Positions 33,720-46,030 of a DNA stretch of 64,000 nucleotides are shown here, piece by piece. Within the stretch, counting starts at the first letter, position 1. Every line of letters begins with the position of its first letter. Below the pieces are notes generated by a model. The model was not told where the DNA came from, did not search any database, and was given only the letters and a program-made list of their open reading frames with translations. This stretch comes from Notospermus geniculatus (lineage: Eukaryota > Nemertea > Pilidiophora > Heteronemertea > Lineidae): contig NMRB01001178.1 in NCBI GenBank assembly GCA_002633025.1, positions 106,276 to 170,275 of the forward strand. Reading direction: 5' to 3'. The translations under genes were made by a program, and so were the position numbers.

Positions 33720-34556
33720 ACACCACCCCGTTCCTCTGACATAAGTCAGAATCTGGATATGGTAGAAACCTAAAACCTTCACCTACACCTAGGTTATCAA
33801 GGATGAGCTTTCAGATTACGCAATGACCTTGAAGGTCAGAGGTCAAGGTCAAACAGTTCTAAAGTGCAAATCTGCTCAGAATTTCAGGAGAAAACTAATT
33901 AGAAGCCCGAATTAACCATCTCCTATAAGTTTAATCAAGGATGCCTGTTCCACTTACGCAATAATTCTCAAGGTCAGAGGTCAAGGTCACAGCCACCCAT
34001 CACAAATAACATGAGACAGAACCTAGTGGTGGTGGAAGCCTAAAACCTTCATCTACACCTAGGTTATCAAGGATGAGCTTTCAGATTACGCAATGACCTT
34101 GAAGGTCAGAGGTCAAGGTCACGGTCACGGTCAAACAGTTCTAAAATGCAAATCTGCTCAGAATTTCAGGAGAAAACTAGTTAGAACCCCGAATTAACCA
34201 TCGCCTATAAGTTTAATCAAGGATGCCTGTTCCAAAAACGCAATAATTCTCAAGGTCAGAGGTCAAGGTCACAGTCAGCTGTCACATATAACATTGTCAG
34301 AACCTGGTGATGGTACAATCCTAAAACCTTCACCTATACACCTATGGGTTAACAAGGGCGACCTTTCGGATTACGCAATGACCTTTAAGGTCAGAGGTCA
34401 AGGTCATGGTCAGACAGTTCTAAAATGCAAATCTACTCAGAATTTCAGGGGAAACTAATTAGAAGCCTGCATTAACCATCCCCTATTGGTTTAATCAAGG
34501 ATCCCTGTTCCAGTTACGCAATACTTCTCAACGTCAGAGATCAAGGTCACAGATAA
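33720..34556 (+). promoter_or_regulatory. tandem repeat with AGGTCA clusters, units 1-3
   Basis: Three direct units of about 275-285 bp start near 33722, 34008 and 34290. Each has two clusters of nuclear-receptor half-sites. In unit 1, AGGTCA occurs at 33833, 33840 and 33846: a DR1 followed by a DR0, with TGACCTTGAAGGTCA (everted, spacer 3) just upstream. TCAAGGTCA, the extended half-site bound by ERR/SF-1-type receptors, recurs in most clusters. Whether any receptor binds is not known; the motifs are seen directly. Confidence 0.6.
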
Positions 34557-35377
34557 CTAGCTCTAGAGCAATTACCTTCGCTAGGCATTATGGGTAATTC
34601 CGGATAATGCCTTAGCCTTCAACTGCTGTGATGCGCCTGCACAAAAGTGCAGTGAATAAATTTAGGCCTTTTTCTGCCCAAATTACTCAACAGGTTCTTG
34701 GTTAGCTCAACCAATCAGGACACTGCATTGAGTGGTCACGAGGGGTCAAGTGACAGAATGTAAACAAGACCATGTGCGTATCAGCTGTCACGTGCTTCTG
34801 TTGACCAATCAGATAATTAGGTCGACGAAAAAACGTTTCGTGTACGTGCCCATGAAATTCTTCAATTCCACTTGGCATGTATTGGAACTACGATCCTCCG
34901 CCGAGAAAGTAGGGACCTGGTGGCAGTGTCACTAGGTCGAAGACTGGAGGTGGCACTGTGTGCAGTTTGGCTCTAGAGTAGTGAACTTCTCGTCGGAAAC
35001 CATTAACTTCGCTCCGATGTCCTTCTCTTGTTCTGTCCGCGTCTGTCACACCTTAACTTGGCTACTTTGACAACTACAACCCTGGAAACCTGACGTACCC
35101 CCAGGTAACTTGATACTGTGAACATGATGCACTTACCATTTCAGATCTGTGATACCTGGGTCATTGCGTAATCGATATATCAAAATGTGATATATTGTCT
35201 GTCACACCGTAACTTGGCTAGTTTAACAGCTACATCCCAGGAAACCTGACCTACCCCCATGTATTTAGTAACTTGACCCTGTCAACATGATGAGCTTATC
35301 ATTTCAGGTCTGTGATACCCGGGTCATTGTGTAATCGATATAATCATGGTGAGATTTGATATGCAAATCTGATCATG

Positions 35378-35930
35378 AGATAAGTCAAAACCTGGTGATG
35401 GTAGATGCCTAAAACCTTCACCTACACCTAGGTTATCAAGGATGACCTTTCAGATTACGCAATGACCTTGAAGGTCAGCGGTCAAGGTCAAGGTCAAACA
35501 GTTTTAAAATGCAAATCTGCTCAGAATTTCAGGAAAAAAAACTAATTAGAAGCCCGCACTGACCATCTCCTATAGGTTTAATCAAGAATGCCTGTTTCAG
35601 TTACGCAATAATTCCCAAGGTCAGAGGTGAAGGTCACAGTCAACCGTCACAGATAACATCAGATAAGTCAGAACCTGCTGATGGTGGAAGCCTAAAACCT
35701 TCACATACACCAAGGTTATCAAGGATGACCTTTCAGATTACGCAATGACCTTTAAGGTCTGAGGTCAAGGTCAAGATCACAGAAAATACAAATCTGCTCA
35801 GAATTTCAGGAGAAACTAATTATAAGCCTGCATTAACCATCTCCTACTGGTTTTAGTCAAGGATGTCTGTCCCAGTTACGCAAAACTTCTCAAGGTCAGA
35901 GGTCAAGGTCACAGTGTACCAACTCTAGAG
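35378..35930 (+). promoter_or_regulatory. tandem repeat with AGGTCA clusters, units 4-5
   Basis: Two more units of the same repeat (starts near 35385 and 35662), again with paired clusters such as AAGGTCAGCGGTCAAGGTCA at about 35473 and AAGGTCAGAGGTCAAGGTCA at about 35893. The second cluster in each unit is followed by CACAG. Units 3 and 4 are separated by two copies of the TAACTTGGCTAxTTTxACA unit (35042-35375). Confidence 0.6.
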
Positions 35931-36042
35931 TAGCAACTTCATAACTTCAACTGGAACTTGGCATGTGGTAGATTGGCTACTGTCGTCACGATATGAAACC
36001 ATAGACATCGCTCCGATGTCATCGCTCCCATGTCGGGTCCAT

Positions 36043-36123
36043 ACCTATGTGTCCCGGTACCTATGTATCCCGGTACCTATGTATCCCAGTATCTATGTGT
36101 CCCGGTACCTATGTGTCCCGGTG
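36043..36123. repeat. 16 bp tandem repeat, five copies
   Basis: CTATGTGTCCCGGTAC and close variants are repeated five times head to tail. Confidence 0.9.
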
Positions 36124-36224
36124 TAGTAGCTGATACAGTCCCCAATGGTATAGTCCGTGGACTATAAATTCTAATTATTATAGTCCGAGGGCCATCCAAC
36201 ACTACGGATATAGTCCGACGGACT

Positions 36225-36490
36225 ATCACTGGGTATCATCATAGTCCCGGCACCAGGGAATAAATGTCCCAGGTGAACTATGTTGCCTGAGGCGGTTTTA
36301 GTTATCCAAAATAGAGCACAAAGAACGACACAAAAAATGATATACATGCAATATGGAAAGTCGTCTCCGAAATCCGAAAATTTGCGACCCCAACCGGGGT
36401 CTTCCTCAGGCACTTTCTAGTAAGAAGCTACAGAAAAGACAGCCTCAGGTACCATAGTCCACCCCGGTAATTTATTCCTGGGGGGTTATT
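36225..36490. repeat. small foldback with Penelope-like tail fragment
   Basis: CATAGTCCCGGCACCAGGGAATAAATG and GCCTGAGGC on the left find imperfect complements (GCCTCAGG, CCATAGTCCACCCCGGTAATTTATTCC) on the right. The centre holds the stretch matching 7490-7640 (CGACCCCAACCGG). Confidence 0.45.
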
Positions 36491-36828
36491 CACTAAGCCC
36501 ACGCTAATTTTTGCGTTGCGTGGAGTTAGCGTAGCGTTTGCGTGGACTTCGCGGGATCGCTAACTTGGCGTAGCGTGGTATTCACAAAACCCTCCGCAAA
36601 CTCCACGCTTAACACAACGCTATTACCGGGCACGCAAACTGACATAATTGACCATTACAGAGGTTGCACAGTTTTCCGACTCGACTCCGGCTTCAACAAG
36701 ATGACATTGTAAATGTCGTATGGTTCCCGATGTACAGGTTGTTCTACAAGAATGGTACACTGATAGAAATCAGATATATGTACACTGATAGAGATCGGGA
36801 TAAACTGACAGAGATCAGGATCCTTGAT

Positions 36829-37017
36829 GTGATGTGATGCGATGCGGTACGGTGTGGTGCGGTGCGATATGATATGACATACGATATGATGTGATGTGAT
36901 GTGATGTGATGTGATGTGATGTGATGTGATGTGATGTGATGTGATGTGACATGATATGATATGATATGACATGATATGATACGACATGACATGACATATG
37001 ATATGATATATGACATG
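36829..37017. repeat. ATGTG-type satellite
   Basis: Pure (GATGT)n from about 36887 to 36950, flanked by degenerate GATAT/GACAT variants. Long Ser/His frames on the - strand here are repeat artefacts. Confidence 0.95.
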
Positions 37018-37829
37018 AACTTGATCTCATGCCAATAACTCATCCCATGGTTGACCTTGACCTTGACCTCGATATCTGATCATCAAGGTCATTGCGTAAT
37101 CGAAATGGTCATTCTCAATAACCTAAGTATGTCTGATATCATGCCTCTACCTCTACCACAGGCAGAGATATTTCAAATTATCAAGTTTGACCTTGACCTT
37201 GACCTCTGATCATCGAGGTCGTTGCATAATCGAAATGAGCATCATCAATAACCTAAGTATGGTGATATCATGCCTCTATCTCTACCACAGGCAGAGATAT
37301 TTCAAATTATCAAGTTTGATATCTCAAATTCTCATGATATTTCAATCACCTGGACACGTGAGGCTGAGAATTTTAACATAGTGCAGTCCTTGGATAAGCA
37401 GGCATGAACTAAAACTTGTTTCATGTTGCTCAGTTGACAATATGGCAAGTTATCTCAAAATATCAAATTTGTGATATAATCAGTCCATTCGATTCCTAGG
37501 GTATGAAAACCTGAGGGTAGAACTTGTTTCTGTTGCTCTAGGTGCTAAAGGAGCCGAGTTATGGCATCAGATAAAAGCGTGACAGACAAAATATCAAGTC
37601 TGATATGTTGATTACACCATGATGGAGGCATCTGATGTTGAAAATGATTAGCTCATTGGATTGCCCAGGTTGACAAACCTAGGGGTAGGATGTGTTACCA
37701 AGACTGTAGCTGTTGAAGGAGATGAGATATGGAGGCGTGACAGACGGACAGACACACAGACACACAGACAGACAGACACCACGACCAAAAACAATATGGT
37801 TCCCGATCTTGATGATCGGGAACCATAAC

Positions 37830-39165
37830 TACCAGAATGAATTGCAGTCCGCTGTAGACATCCTTGATAAAAACGCTTTGATAGACGTTTGCAAATCGTA
37901 AAATGCCATAACTTTGTGGCAGAATAATTTCGACTCGTAATCGGAAGTGCTCGTAAATCGCAAATATTATAGTCGTGTTTCGTGTTTCAACCCATCCCCG
38001 AACTTCAAATTTCTATTTCTCAATCACTGTTCATTATAACCCACTGAGAATTCACTCAATACTGCTCCACGGCGATGCTTCTAACACATGAAACTCAATA
38101 GACTGTGGTACCAAAAATAAAAACCATAGTAATCGTTGATCATATTTTAAGACAACATTGCCCTACTAAAAATTGAGTGCTTAATGAAGACTCATAAGAC
38201 GTATTTAAAGCTTCCCTTTGCGAATAAGTCTTCTTTTAAGATTCAAGCATTGTAAGTCTGCCACAAAGATTCATTTAATCTTCCATAAATCTTCATTCTG
38301 ATGAGAGAGAAATTATTCTAAGTTTTTGGATTCCAAACGAAAAAATACAAGTTTAAGGCTTCATTTCGTCTTCCAACAGCTCAAACAATGGAAGACTAAA
38401 TCTTAGCACATTTTGCAGGTTGTTTTTCCATCCCATGTTCTAAATTTAAATCTTCACCGTTGGAAGACTCATGGAAGACTTATGGAAGTCTTAATCCAGT
38501 TTGAACCAGTTTCAGTAACCGTTGAAGTGTATCCCAGAATACATCAGTAATTTTGTAACTGGCCAATAAGCAGGCAAAAACATGACCCAGTTCAAATTCT
38601 GATTCACAAAACAGCAGCAAAACAACGACCCTTCTCCGTTGTAATTTGTGGATTACCACCAACTTAACCTTTGAATGGAATTTATGGATATCTCCTGCTG
38701 TGTGGGAATCTCTGTAGAGGCAAAAAAGGCGATTAAGGTAGGCTTTTCGTTATTCTTTTCAAAGAAGGCCTATGGTTTTGAGAGGATGCAGGTCAACAGC
38801 ATTCTGTAAGCCTACTCAAATGCATATACGCCTACTTTTTGTGGCCAGACCCCTGTATGATCTTGGTGGATGGGGAGGCGGATGGTGATTGCTGGACATT
38901 TTCCAAACTTTCACCAGATCCCGCGAAACCTTTACCCCTCAACCAAGCAGGTGAGGAGGCGAAGGGACAGGAATCTAGGGGAATTACAACAGATATAAGA
39001 GGTGGTACGAGTACGCCCCCCCCCCCCAACAAACACAGCCCTAAATTCACCACCATCCATCCATCCCCTCAACCAATACATACACATAATGGCTAGAGTC
39101 ATATACAAGTCAGTTGTCTATAGCATTTGTATAGGAACAGGTGAACTGTGGTTTTATCCACATGC
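37830..39165. other. no gene; AAGTCTTC-rich segment
   Basis: At 38180-38495 variants of GGAAGACT/AAGTCTTC recur about ten times in both orientations, as in subterminal repeats of a DNA transposon. The + frame at 38839-39096 is proline-rich and unrecognised. Confidence 0.4.
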
Positions 39166-39168
39166 CAG

Positions 39169-40341
39169 GCTACTATGGCAAGCCGTTTGTACATTTATTA
39201 GAGAAACCAGGGCCCGATTGCACAAAAGCATACTAGGCGGATTATCATTCTATCTCCTAGTTGGCTTCTAACTTTGTTTACAAACGCATACAAAGTTAGA
39301 AGCCAACTAGGAGATAGAATGATACTACGCCTAGTATGCTTTTGTGCAATCCGGGCCAGGTATTTCTAAGAAAAACTTGGTATTTCGATCGGAAAACCAT
39401 GTATTACGCCAAAAAACATGGTTTTACGGTGAGTTACTTGGTATTTCGACTGAAATACCTTGTTTTTCGCGTAAAACATAGTATTTCGATGAAAAAATAG
39501 GTAATTCAGGAGAGAAACAAGGTTTTACGGCCGTATCTTGATAAAACCTGGTAATTCTACCGAAAAACATAGTTCTTCGGGAATTACCTAGTTTTAAGCA
39601 AGAAAGTTGGAGAAAAACAAGGTATTTCGAGAGAAACTTGGTTTTTCGAGAATTACCAGGTAATTCGACTTTCGCTGGGTTTTCCCAGTCGACCTCGTTC
39701 CCTGGTGCGGCAGGTTAGGAAACCACCTGAGGCCGGAGTGACAGAAATTGAGCTCAAGGGCCCTTTTCTGTTGTATTTGACGAGGTCAACCGCTACTGTA
39801 ATAGGCCTACATAAACATGACAAAACTAGGTGTTCTGTCATCTGAGATAATACATGATTGTGCACGAGAACAAAAACGGTCTGCTATGGCTCACAGGCCT
39901 AGGCCTGGGCCTACATACATGTAGATAGATGAGCAAACTTACTTTTCAAGGATGCTGCTGCGACGACTCGTTCTTGATTGAATGTAGGTCTTTGGTCAGT
40001 CAATGCTATTAAACAAAATATGCGTGTTTGGATGTCTTGTATCGCTGCTGAGGATGTTACGCCTACTTAGCAGCTAAGCGGATGAAATTGGAATTATCTG
40101 ATTATGTGTGTCAGTAGGTTCGTTTCGTTCGTTTCATTGTTTTATAATCATCCAGTCGTAGTTGAAAACAAGACCAGGGAACGAGGTCGACTGGGGAAAC
40201 CCAGCGAAAGTCGAATTACCTGGTAATTCTCGAAAAAACCATGTTTTTCGGCGTAATACATGGTTTTTCGATCGAAATACCAAGTTTTTCGTAGAAATAC
40301 CTGGTTTCTTTAATAAATGTACAAACGGCTAGCCATAGGCT
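39169..40341. mobile_element. 1.2 kb foldback with subterminal short repeats
   Basis: The ends pair: AGCCGTTTGTACATTTATT on the left with AATAAATGTACAAACGGCT on the right. Inside both ends are many variants of GGTATTTCG/CGAAATACC and CCATGTxTTxCG (39360-39665 and 40205-40310). A block with CCCAGTCGACCTCGTTCCCTGG (39685) mirrors 40173-40200. It contains a nested hairpin. Confidence 0.75.
39210..39357. repeat. hairpin MITE nested in the foldback
   Basis: GGCCCGATTGCACAAAAGCA leads an arm of about 70 bp; the complement ends TGCTTTTGTGCAATCCGGGCC. The loop contains TTTGTTTACAAACG. CAGG flanks both sides. Confidence 0.85.
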
Positions 40342-40689
40342 ACTGGGTAGCGTTGCACTCGGGTTATATTGAAAGAGTTTGATTGGGGTCATCATCGACA
40401 GAGGGTTGGAACTCTTCGTGCACTTAGTTGAGGTCGATAGCACCTTGCTCGGCACAACGATGACTGTCTATTGCCCTTGGCCTATGGCATGTATGGAACG
40501 CTAGAATGGAATTAATGAAGTTGTTGGAGAAACGTCAACATACAAAATATCAGACAAAATTTTTCAAGCATATGTCAACTTTCAAAAACGTTGACAAGGG
40601 GGCGTCGTCAGCGTCAGTGCATTTGGATTCCGCCAATGAGGAGCCCGCGTGCCGTTTAATTTTGAGGACACTGGTCGATTATCCTGCAT

Positions 40690-42400
40690 TTTATTGTCAG
40701 CATTTGTCTTTAAGAAGGAAGGTACAGTCTTGTTAAAAATAAAAAGAGAGCTCGGCCTAATATCTCAGCTAACGTCAAAGGTTACAACATCAACTTGTGA
40801 TATATTATGCCGTATGATGTTGTTAAAAAGACCGCATACGAAATTCAGGGTGTTTTATACAAAATATCACAAAAATGTCATGAAAATATCCATATCAAAA
40901 AGCCTCATATGTAAAAATTCGGAATGTTGAATTTAAAAATCAGCGTGATGTCATGCACCAGTCGACCCTAGAAATTCCTGTGAAGAACCTTTTTAAAAAT
41001 TGTTTCTCATTTTCCAGATATATCAAAATATAATCGATTTTTATGAATTTTGATATTTTGCAAAATTCGATAGGCCTAGTTCCCATATTTTTCCCTCGTC
41101 AACACACGACCGTTTGAAGAGGATTTTATTCTCAATTTTAATGAGCTGTGAGGTCCCATGCGCTGCTGACACCAAGCGGTAACAACTGGAAATAAGGCGC
41201 CAGGCCCTTCCTCTTTATACCTATTTATAGCATGGACTTACAATAGGCTGTAAATCCATGTGCACGCCCGTATCAAAGTTTTATGCCATTTTTGGGACAG
41301 TTGAAGACTATCTTAAAAAATCGTTCTGTAGTGGTGTACAGGGATCTCTCACTAAGCTAAAGTCGATTGCTTCATGAAGAATCAGTTTGCGAATATTTCT
41401 AATTATCGGCACCCGTTTCGAATAGGCCTACACAATGAAATACAATACAACGTACCTCCCATTCACACAAATTATAAAGGGCGAACAATGCCAAAAGAGG
41501 AATGAATTTCTATTGAAAACAGGTTAAAGTAAAAAATCACCGTTTATTCTTGTCGGATCATGAAAAGCTTCTGTAACTTTTTAGCGTCACTTACCTAATC
41601 AAGGTTAAATCTGCAGGGAGAATACTTGTTTGTGTACTTCTAATTCTGTGCTCGCGTTTTTCGACCTCAAACCGCAAACTAACCACAACGTGTGCCATAT
41701 ATGGTCATCGCGCTACACGGGAAAGACATGTACACGAAGCACTACGTTAAAACGGTCGTGAACAGTCACTCATCATGATAACATAACAGTTCATCATTTT
41801 TATTTCAATTGGCGGAGAATTTCATGAAAGTCTTAAAATTCCCCAAAAATATGGCATGTTTTTCTGATGATATTTTGATATTTCTTGAAAACGACACAGA
41901 ATTTCTTAGAAATCTGGGAATAATATCAAGCTAATTTTCAAATGTAAATGGTGGATTCTAAAAATTGTGTTTTTTCTTGATATTTTCAAATTCTAATACG
42001 GGAGAATCCAACTTACCTCGACGCGTGTCCAGGTCATAAAAATTTTGTAAGCTCTAAAAATATCGTAATATAGTAGGGGTAGCATAATGGTAGATGGAAC
42101 AGCTTAGGTATAATACAAGCTGTTCTATTTACCATTAGGCTACCCCTCTGTATACGGAGTTATTATTAAAACTTAGAAAATGTTTATGATATGGACTCGC
42201 GTCGAGGCTAAGTTGGATTCTCCAGTATTTTCCAGTATTTTCCACAATTCCAAAATTTGGTATGTCATCCTTTGGACAACATATTTGAGTGTATAAAAAC
42301 GGCAATCTTGCCCATAAATGACAACTGGCATCTCAGCGAGCAGAATAGGAAACATCACTGTCTTTTTTATTTTTTTACAAGACTGTACCTTTTGACGACC
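40690..42400. repeat. 1.7 kb degenerate foldback, AT-rich
   Basis: AAGGTACAGTCTTGTTAAAA (about 40720) mirrors TTTTACAAGACTGTACCTTT (about 42374). AGAATCCAACTTACCTCGACGCG (42005) mirrors the stretch at 42192-42220. No ORF of interest. A small hairpin lies at 42074-42151. Confidence 0.5.
42074..42151. repeat. 78 bp hairpin
   Basis: AGGGGTAGCATAATGGTAGA pairs with TTACCATTAGGCTACCCCT around an AGCTTAGGTATAATACAAGCT loop. It is nested in the 40690-42400 foldback. Confidence 0.8.
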
Positions 42401-42720
42401 AACTCCACCGCTCATCCACAATGACAGTAATGGTAGTTTACTGTGGACAGGAATCAACGTCCCGGGAATTCAAGTCTGCCACAACAGCCTGCTATTGTAA
42501 GGTTATATTCGAGTGGTCATGGATAGTCTCTCTGGCTATATATTCTAATCCAACAATGACCAACTCCACCGCTCATCCACAATGACAGTAATGGTGGTTT
42601 ACTGTGTGACAGGAATCAACGTCCGAGGAATTCAAGTCTGCCACAACAGCCTGCTATTGTAAGGTTATATTCGAGTGGTCATGGATAGTCTCTCTGGCTA
42701 TATATTCTAATCCAACAATG
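42399..42720. repeat. 161 bp tandem duplication
   Basis: CCAACTCCACCGCTCATCCA starts at 42399 and at 42560; the two copies are almost identical over 161 bp. The sharp boundary suggests a recent duplication. Confidence 0.9.
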
Positions 42721-43114
42721 AAAAATAAGACCGGACTTTGATTCCTGGGGGACTTTGATCCCTGCCACACTGTCAGTTAACTTGAAAAAGGTTTGAGCAA
42801 TGGAATTTGTAGTATTGTATTGGTTTATTGGAAGTTCAACAAAATGATACAGTGAGTAAGTGTCCGGGGCTGAAGCATCAAGCATTATTAGCCCCGGAAG
42901 TGCAAGAATATACATGAAATAAATTACACACTAAATCAAGATGAAACCGAATCTAAAAACCAAGTATACAAGACAGAACATGAGTGAAAATTGATCTGAG
43001 ATTGAGAAAGAGCAAACAAGACATAAATCAGGCAACAAAAAGGACTAAGAAACTAAATGCATATGATACATAGAATACATAGAATTAATAGAATTGGATC
43101 GGCTTCAGACGCCA

Positions 43115-44600
43115 TCACACATTCAAAGAGATATGAGTTAGAAATTTGGCAGTTTCCTCTAAGATCTTGGTGTTAGAAATGATATCAAAGGTACTCCTGC
43201 CAAATAGTAGCGTCTGAACCCGATCCAACAACGGCAAGGAATTGAACCAAAGAAGGTTGAATTGTGGCAGCAATTCAAGACATGAAAAAAAGTCCGCACG
43301 AACTGTATTAAAAAGAGGGCAATGGAGCAATAAGTGCTTTGTAGTCTGGTCCCTGTACCCACAGCCACACCCAGAGTCAGTTACAGTGGTGAAATTATGG
43401 GAAAATAGATGAGTTTTAAAGATAAGATCGACTTTTGTTCTATTAAAGACAATTTCCTCCCCTCTTGTTAGGTTTAATTTAGAAGTAGTTAGTTGTTTCC
43501 TTTCTCCCCTAGTAAGATTACGAATTCTGTATTTGAAAGAGTTTTTTGAATAAAGATCCCTCATGTGCACGGGGACAGAGTCCCATTCTCTGATAGTGGC
43601 AGGAATAGTAGATTTCCTGAGTCTCTGTGAGCTTTGTCGAGGAATGTGAAATTCTTGCTGGCGCCTTAATCTAGGGTCACGATTGGGGTTATAATAGGAA
43701 TAAAATGAATTATGGAGGTAAACTGGTAAATTATTGTGTTTAAGGTCATACATTAGAACCATGCGCTTTTCTGCTCGTCTGGACTCAAGCGTGGACCATT
43801 GAAGACATTTTAACACCTTGTCCACATTACTGCCCCTCAAACATCCGCCGACAATCAAAGCTGCACGATAATGGATTTGATTAAGACGAGATAACAAATT
43901 GGTATTAGCTGAATCGAAAATTATAGCACCATACTCAAGGTGGGGTAAGATGAATGCCATATACATTCTTTCGAGGTGCTTAGAACGAACCGAGGTAGTC
44001 AGGGCTCGGAGAGGGTTTAACATTTTATTACATTTAATAATGACTGAAGTAATATGTTCATTAAAATTTAGGGACTCATCAAGAGTCATCCCAAGATGCT
44101 TATGAGAAGTCCCTTGCAAAATAACTTCACCATTTAAAACCAGCGGCTGATAATTACCCACAGGACGGTGCCTTGGGTGAAACACAACCTCCTTACTCTT
44201 GGATGCCTTTAAGGGAAGCTTCCAAGAGTCTGACCACGCAGACATTCTATCGAGGTCCTCCTGTATTAATGTGCTAGCATCTCTGGTATTTACCGGGAAA
44301 AAGAGGGAACTATCATCAGCATATAGAAAAAGAGTACAGTTTTTAACCACGTCACAGATATCATTAATGTATAATAGGAACAGCAAGGGTCCCAGGATTG
44401 ATCCCTGGGGGACCCCACTGTTAATAAATTGTGGTGGAGAAGTATCGGAAAATGTATCATTCACCCGCACCTTGACCCGTCTATTGCTCAAATAAGATTT
44501 AATAAGAAAGAACAGATTGCCTCTGATACCGTAAGCATGTAGCTTCTTCAACAAGAGAAAATGAGGCACTGCATCAAAGGCACCAGCAATATCCAGAAAG
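43115..44600 (-). pseudogene. reverse transcriptase, C-terminal part (motif A onward)
   Basis: The frame carries FLDIAGAFDAVP (motif A), SGVPQGSILGPLLFLLYIND (motif B) and LYADDSSLF (motif C, near 44315-44340, with the catalytic Asp pair). A thumb-like region follows, then near 43300-43380 CGCGYRDQTTKHLLLHCPLF, a Cys/His cluster typical of the C terminus of many LINE proteins. From here to its stop the part is intact; the break lies upstream, at the hairpin. Confidence 0.9.
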
Positions 44601-44604
44601 ACTC

Positions 44605-44786
44605 CAGTATATAGGCTCTGAAGGGGGTCAGATGGAAGACCAGAAAATCGCTACTGCGGTGGTCAAAACACTAAAATTTTAGCACTTTTTCAAGGACTTG
44701 AAAAAGTGCTAAAATTTTAGTGTTTTGACCACCGCAGTAGCGATTTTCTGGTCTTCCATCTGACCCCCTTCAGAGCCTATATACTG
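44605..44786. repeat. perfect hairpin inserted in the RT gene
   Basis: CAGTATATAGGCTCTGAAGG at the left end is exactly mirrored at the right end, with arms of about 85 bp around an AAGGAC-type loop. It splits the RT just before motif A. Removing the hairpin together with one TATA brings the reading frames on both sides back into register, which points to a TATA target duplication. Confidence 0.9.
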
Positions 44787-45589
44787 ACTCCTCTGGTATT
44801 GAAACCAGAATCAAAGTTTGATAAAATCATATGAACAATATATATTAGCTGCTTCTCGGTACTGTGCCCTGGCAAGAAGCCTGACTGATTTTGGAAAAGC
44901 AAATTATTTTGTAGTACATGCTCAAGTATCGTAGTGTGAAGTACCCGTTCAAATACCTTGGACAACGAGTTAAGAAGGGTGACAGGTCTGTAGTTAGTTG
45001 AGTGGGTTTTAGAACCTTTATTTTTATAGATTGGTACAATAATACCAATTTTCCAGCAATCAGGAAAATGTCCATTATTAATTAATAGCTGAAACAGCTT
45101 AGTAAGAGGTGATGCAAGAGAAGTGGCAGAGATTTTTAACATATGGTTTGAAATACCATCTTCTCCACCTTTCTTAGAAGAGTCAAGGGCTTGAAGGAGT
45201 TTACAAACAGAATCTTCTGACACTCGGATGTAATCAAGCAGGGCTCCAGATCTATTATGAAATGTTGGAATTAAGCTTTCGTCAAAATCATGATGGAATT
45301 TTTCTAAAAATTTATTTAGAAATATTGCACATTTCTGTTGGTCAGTGACTGCAGATATATTGTGATCGCTGTTAAGGGAAGGGATTTCAGAGTTGAATCT
45401 TTTGCCCAATAATTTCTTTATGATTATCCAATAGTTTTTACTGCCACAAGCATTTTCACTTAAGGAGTTGCACAGATTATCGTGATGATTTTTCTTTGCC
45501 TCAGCAATGAGGTCACGGACCTGTTTAGCACTATTATTAAAGTTAGTAATGTTGTCAAGGTTATGATTTTTGGACAGTTCCTGTAACAC
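44777..45589 (-). pseudogene. reverse transcriptase, N-terminal part
   Basis: Contains KKGGEDGISNHMLKISA, PDCWKIGIIVPIYKNKGSKT and YRPVTLLNSLSKVFERVL, the conserved N-terminal RT blocks (fingers region), then ends in the hairpin. The KNKGSK, NYRPVTLL and SKVFER motifs are diagnostic of LINE RTs. Confidence 0.9.
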
Positions 45590-46030
45590 CTATTTCTATG
45601 ATTCAAGGCTCTTCTGATCTTCCTATTGAACCAGGGCATGTCACTTGATTTTCGTGTTTTTAAAAAATGAGGAATGTGTGTGTTAAAAATATAGGTTAAC
45701 TCATTAACAAAGGAATGCGTGACAGCATTCATATCATCATTCCCCAAGGTCCCATCCCAGTCAAAATTAGTAATTGCAGAGTTGAGAGAATCCAGATCAT
45801 TCCTAGAGTATTGCCAAACAGTTGTAACAACGGTTTCCTTTCTTGATGGCAATACAAAATCAAGGGAGACAGTTGTAGCACAGTGGTCCGAGTGAGAGAT
45901 AGGAGCAATAACCTCACTATTTAACACAAGACCAGGAGCGTTGCTAAATATCAAATCAATGCAAGATTTACTAAGTTCAGTTATTCTTGTTGGAATTTGT
46001 AGTGAGGATTTGTCTGTATGACGGAAAGGT
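45460..46030 (-). pseudogene. LINE endonuclease, C-terminal part
   Basis: Contains CIDLIFSNAPGLV, then ISHSDHCATT, the SDH motif that closes apurinic-like endonuclease domains of LINEs, followed by a linker (MPWFNRKIRRALNHRNRCYR). The frame slips near 45590 relative to the RT part. The opening third of the domain is absent. Confidence 0.85.

Larger units (their letters stand above)
31661..37827. mobile_element. 6.2 kb giant foldback element
   Basis: Each end carries a small hairpin (TATGGTTTCCGATCT with complement, 31661-31700; ATGGTTCCCGATCT with complement, 37795-37827). Next to it on the inner side is a long TIR: TTTGGTCATGG and GTCTGTCTGT on the left, ACAGACAGACACCACGACCA on the right. 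Inside are repeats of a CTGTCACACCxTAACTTxG / ACCTACCCCCAGGT unit (31745, 35042, 35202), five AGGTCA-rich units, and at 37050-37320 an inverted version of TGACCTTGACCTTGACCT. A nested insertion occupies about 32400-33720. No transposase. Confidence 0.6.

Noticed and set aside
32552-33742. Many overlapping frames of 60-130 codons
   Set aside because: High GC and palindromic symmetry keep all frames open; codons show no consistent protein signal.
36043-36123. CRISPR array
   Set aside because: Head-to-tail 16 bp repeats without spacers in an animal genome; an ordinary tandem repeat.
36655-37043. Ser/His-rich - strand frames (ITSHHITSHH)
   Set aside because: Translation of the GATGT satellite in three phases; no gene.
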